Part shown: piece by piece, positions 61,916 through 64,000 of the stretch | Layout of the letters: the number at the start of each line of letters is the position of its first letter | Numbering within the stretch: the stretch's first letter is position 1 | Assembly: GCF_022802975.1 (NCBI RefSeq) | Contig: NZ_JAFEVZ010000007.1 | Span: 124,001 to 188,000, forward strand | Length of the DNA: 64,000 nucleotides | Direction of reading: 5' to 3' | Source: Flavobacterium pectinovorum | Lineage (GTDB): Bacteria > Bacteroidota > Bacteroidia > Flavobacteriales > Flavobacteriaceae | Notes under the pieces: generated by a model | Databases searched by the model: none | What the model was told of the DNA's origin: nothing | Seen by the model: only the letters and a program-made list of their open reading frames with translations | Position numbers and translations under genes: made by a program

Positions 61916-63889
61916 ATGAAAAAAATGAAAAATACAATTATTGCTTTTATGATTTTGTTCAGCAGCTGCGTGTTTGGGCAAATGTATAACCCTGTAAAGT
62001 GGAGTACCTCTGTAGAGAAAATCTCAGAAACGGAATTTATTTTAAAAGCAGAAGCCACAATACAATCAGGATGGCATTTATACGGACAGTATATCGAAGA
62101 AGGAGGACCCTCACCTACCCTTTTTACGTTTGACAATTCAAAAAAGCCATTTGAACTTATTGATAAAACTACTGAGGAAAAAGGGCATGAAGTAATGGAT
62201 AAGATCTTCAATATGAAAATAAAATATTTTGAAGATAAAGCACTTTTTTCCCAAAAAGTAAAATTTAATTCTAATGATGTTTTCGATATTACTGCAGAAG
62301 TTGAATTCATGGTTTGTGATGACAAAAATTGTCTGCCACCTGCCTCGGAAGAGTTAGTATTTAAATTGCCCAATGCAAAAAAGACTCCACTTGCTGAAAC
62401 TCCGGTTGCCAAAGACGCACCAGAAAAACCCAAAAAAGATTCAAGAGGTCTTGTTAGTATTTTTATAATTGCTTTTTTATCAGGTTTTGCAGCCTTGCTG
62501 ACTCCATGTGTTTTTCCAATGATTCCAATGACGGTAAGTTTTTTTACCAAGCAGAGCAAAACTAAGGCTGCCGGAATTCGCAATGCATTGATTTACGGAC
62601 TTTCTATAATCATTATTTATGTCTTGCTAGGTTCAATTGTAACGGCTTTTTTTGGAGCAGATTCTTTGAATGCCCTTTCAACGAATGTTTGGTTCAATAT
62701 CATTTTCTTTATCTTATTGGTTGTTTTTGCCTGTTCTTTTTTGGGCGCTTTCGAAATTATGCTGCCAAATTCATTAGCAAACAAAGTCGATTCTCAGGCA
62801 GACAAGGGAGGCCTAATTGGTATTTTCTTTATGGCCTTGGCCTTGGCCATTGTATCCTTTTCATGTACCGGTCCCATTGTAGGAACGTTATTGGTTGAAG
62901 CAGCCTCAAAAGGCGGTATAGCGCCGATTATAGGAATGTTAGGATTCTCAACGGCTATTGCATTGCCTTTTTCTTTGTTTGCTGCGTTTCCGGGCTGGCT
63001 CAATGCACTGCCGAAATCAGGCGGCTGGCTGAATACGGTAAAAGTGGTATTAGGCTTTTTAGAACTGGCTTTAGCTTTCAAATTTTTATCCAATGCTGAC
63101 TTGGTTCTGCAGCTGCACTGGCTGGAAAGAGAAGTTTTCCTTGCCATTTGGATTGCTGTTTTTGGAGTTTTGGCTTTTTATTTATTCGGAAAAATTAAGC
63201 TGCCGCACGATTCTCCTTTAAATCATATTTCTGTCGGAAGATTAAGTTTTGGGCTGATTGTTCTGGCTTTTACAATTTATTTGATTCCCGGGCTTTGGGG
63301 CGCTCCACTTAAAATAATCAGTGGTTTTCCTCCTCCAATGCATTACAGTGAATCTCCGGACGGAGTTGGAGGTTCTAAAGTTCATACCGAGACTTCTAAT
63401 AATTCGCTTCCGGAAGGAGCAGAATATGGTCCGCAGCACATCATAACCTTTCATGATTATGAAAAAGGAATGCAATACGCTAAAAAAATAGGGAAGCCAG
63501 TATTGCTGGATTTTACCGGATATGCTTGTGTAAACTGCAGAAAAATGGAAGAGCTGGTGTGGTCGAACCCGAAAGTTTTAGGAGTTTTAAATAAAGACCT
63601 GGTTCTGATTTCTTTATATGTTGATGATAAAAAAGAACTTCCTCAAACAGAACAGTATGTTTCTGAAACCACGGGAAAGAAAATTAAGACGATCGGAAAT
63701 AAATGGAGCGACCTTCAAATTAAAACCTATAAGGCAAATGCACAGCCGTTCTATGTAATTGTAGATCACAATAGTGCATCTTTGACAGAAACTTCAGCTT
63801 ATAATCCTGATATAGAAGAATATTACAATTGGCTGCAAAGCGGAATCAAAAACTTTAAAAATAATAGTTTAAAAAAAAGACAGCAATGA
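61916..63889 (+). CDS. DsbD-like thiol:disulfide interchange protein
   Basis: A 657-residue membrane reductase in three parts: a periplasmic N-terminal domain (about 22-155, with CDDKNCLPP as in DsbD-alpha), an eight-helix CcdA-like core with the conserved pair Cys198 (LTPCVFPMIPM) and Cys317 (SFSCTGPIVG), and a C-terminal thioredoxin domain with Cys538/Cys541 in GYACVNCRKME. It carries electrons from cytoplasmic thioredoxin across the inner membrane to periplasmic partners such as the TlpA proteins encoded upstream. The start may be Met1 or Met4. Classical bacterial DsbD is about 565 residues; this one is longer between core and thioredoxin domain. Confidence 0.94.
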   Translation: MKKMKNTIIAFMILFSSCVFGQMYNPVKWSTSVEKISETEFILKAEATIQSGWHLYGQYIEEGGPSPTLFTFDNSKKPFELIDKTTEEKGHEVMDKIFNMKIKYFEDKALFSQKVKFNSNDVFDITAEVEFMVCDDKNCLPPASEELVFKLPNAKKTPLAETPVAKDAPEKPKKDSRGLVSIFIIAFLSGFAALLTPCVFPMIPMTVSFFTKQSKTKAAGIRNALIYGLSIIIIYVLLGSIVTAFFGADSLNALSTNVWFNIIFFILLVVFACSFLGAFEIMLPNSLANKVDSQADKGGLIGIFFMALALAIVSFSCTGPIVGTLLVEAASKGGIAPIIGMLGFSTAIALPFSLFAAFPGWLNALPKSGGWLNTVKVVLGFLELALAFKFLSNADLVLQLHWLEREVFLAIWIAVFGVLAFYLFGKIKLPHDSPLNHISVGRLSFGLIVLAFTIYLIPGLWGAPLKIISGFPPPMHYSESPDGVGGSKVHTETSNNSLPEGAEYGPQHIITFHDYEKGMQYAKKIGKPVLLDFTGYACVNCRKMEELVWSNPKVLGVLNKDLVLISLYVDDKKELPQTEQYVSETTGKKIKTIGNKWSDLQIKTYKANAQPFYVIVDHNSASLTETSAYNPDIEEYYNWLQSGIKNFKNNSLKKRQQ

Positions 63890-64000
63890 AAACTATTGCA
63901 GATAATACACCAGCTATTGAATTATAGCACTATTTTTCTCAGTTCAGGGGAAACACATGGTAAATCATCCACAAATGATTTTTTTAATCACCAAGGATTG

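Overview
The window looks like a chromosome segment of a plant- or soil-associated Bacteroidota, most likely Flavobacterium or a close relative. The evidence is AT-rich DNA, two SusC/SusD pairs, a hybrid two-component regulator, a type IX secretion sorting domain, an ECF sigma/FecR pair, promoters with the TAnnTTTG element, a pectinesterase, and a CtlX-type citrulline hydrolase. No tRNA, rRNA or CRISPR array was seen. The genus is inferred; no 16S or core marker is present.

Layout. (1) 1-7240: the 5' part of a pectinesterase, then a scar zone (a 260-bp MITE-like element, an integrase fragment, a small orphan gene, a flavodoxin-like remnant), followed by an FMN reductase, an outer-membrane barrel protein, an AraC regulator, an azurin/4-TM pair and the tail of an Fsr-type efflux pump. 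(2) 7240-28825, all minus strand: a fructan utilisation locus. It has a hybrid sensor (HTCS), two intact GH32 enzymes, a sugar:H+ symporter, SusC, SusD, two surface lipoproteins, fructokinase and a third large GH32 gene broken by four in-frame stop codons. Extracellular GH32 enzymes would cut fructan, SusCD would import the products, periplasmic GH32 would release fructose, the MFS protein would carry it inward and fructokinase would phosphorylate it. (3) 29591-34771: a TetR-controlled thiolase/ketosynthase/thioesterase operon with matching operators, and a divergent SDR/HxlR pair. (4) 34836-49274: a graveyard of gene fragments that includes a deleted second copy of trxB, then an amino-acid catabolism and redox cluster: a class-V PLP enzyme with a Crp-like regulator, two guanidino-modifying enzymes, P5C dehydrogenase, thioredoxin reductase, PPDK and an aromatic amino-acid hydroxylase. 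(5) 49533-63889, plus strand: ECF sigma, FecR, SusC with an STN domain, SusD, two TlpA-like lipoproteins, an M16 peptidase and a DsbD-like reductase.

The two most interesting signals are: (a) four promoters in region 4 that share a TGTGA-N6-nnACA box exactly 21 nt upstream of a -7 element, with leaders that in three cases hold terminator-like hairpins overlapping short reading frames; and (b) region 5, which reads as a sigma/anti-sigma-controlled uptake system dedicated to disulfide-containing peptides or proteins. Other notable signals are the Asp-to-Glu change at the GH32 nucleophile position in two enzymes, a predicted lipoprotein that also carries a T9SS sorting domain, and a shared HTCS-type promoter layout in front of both fructan operons.
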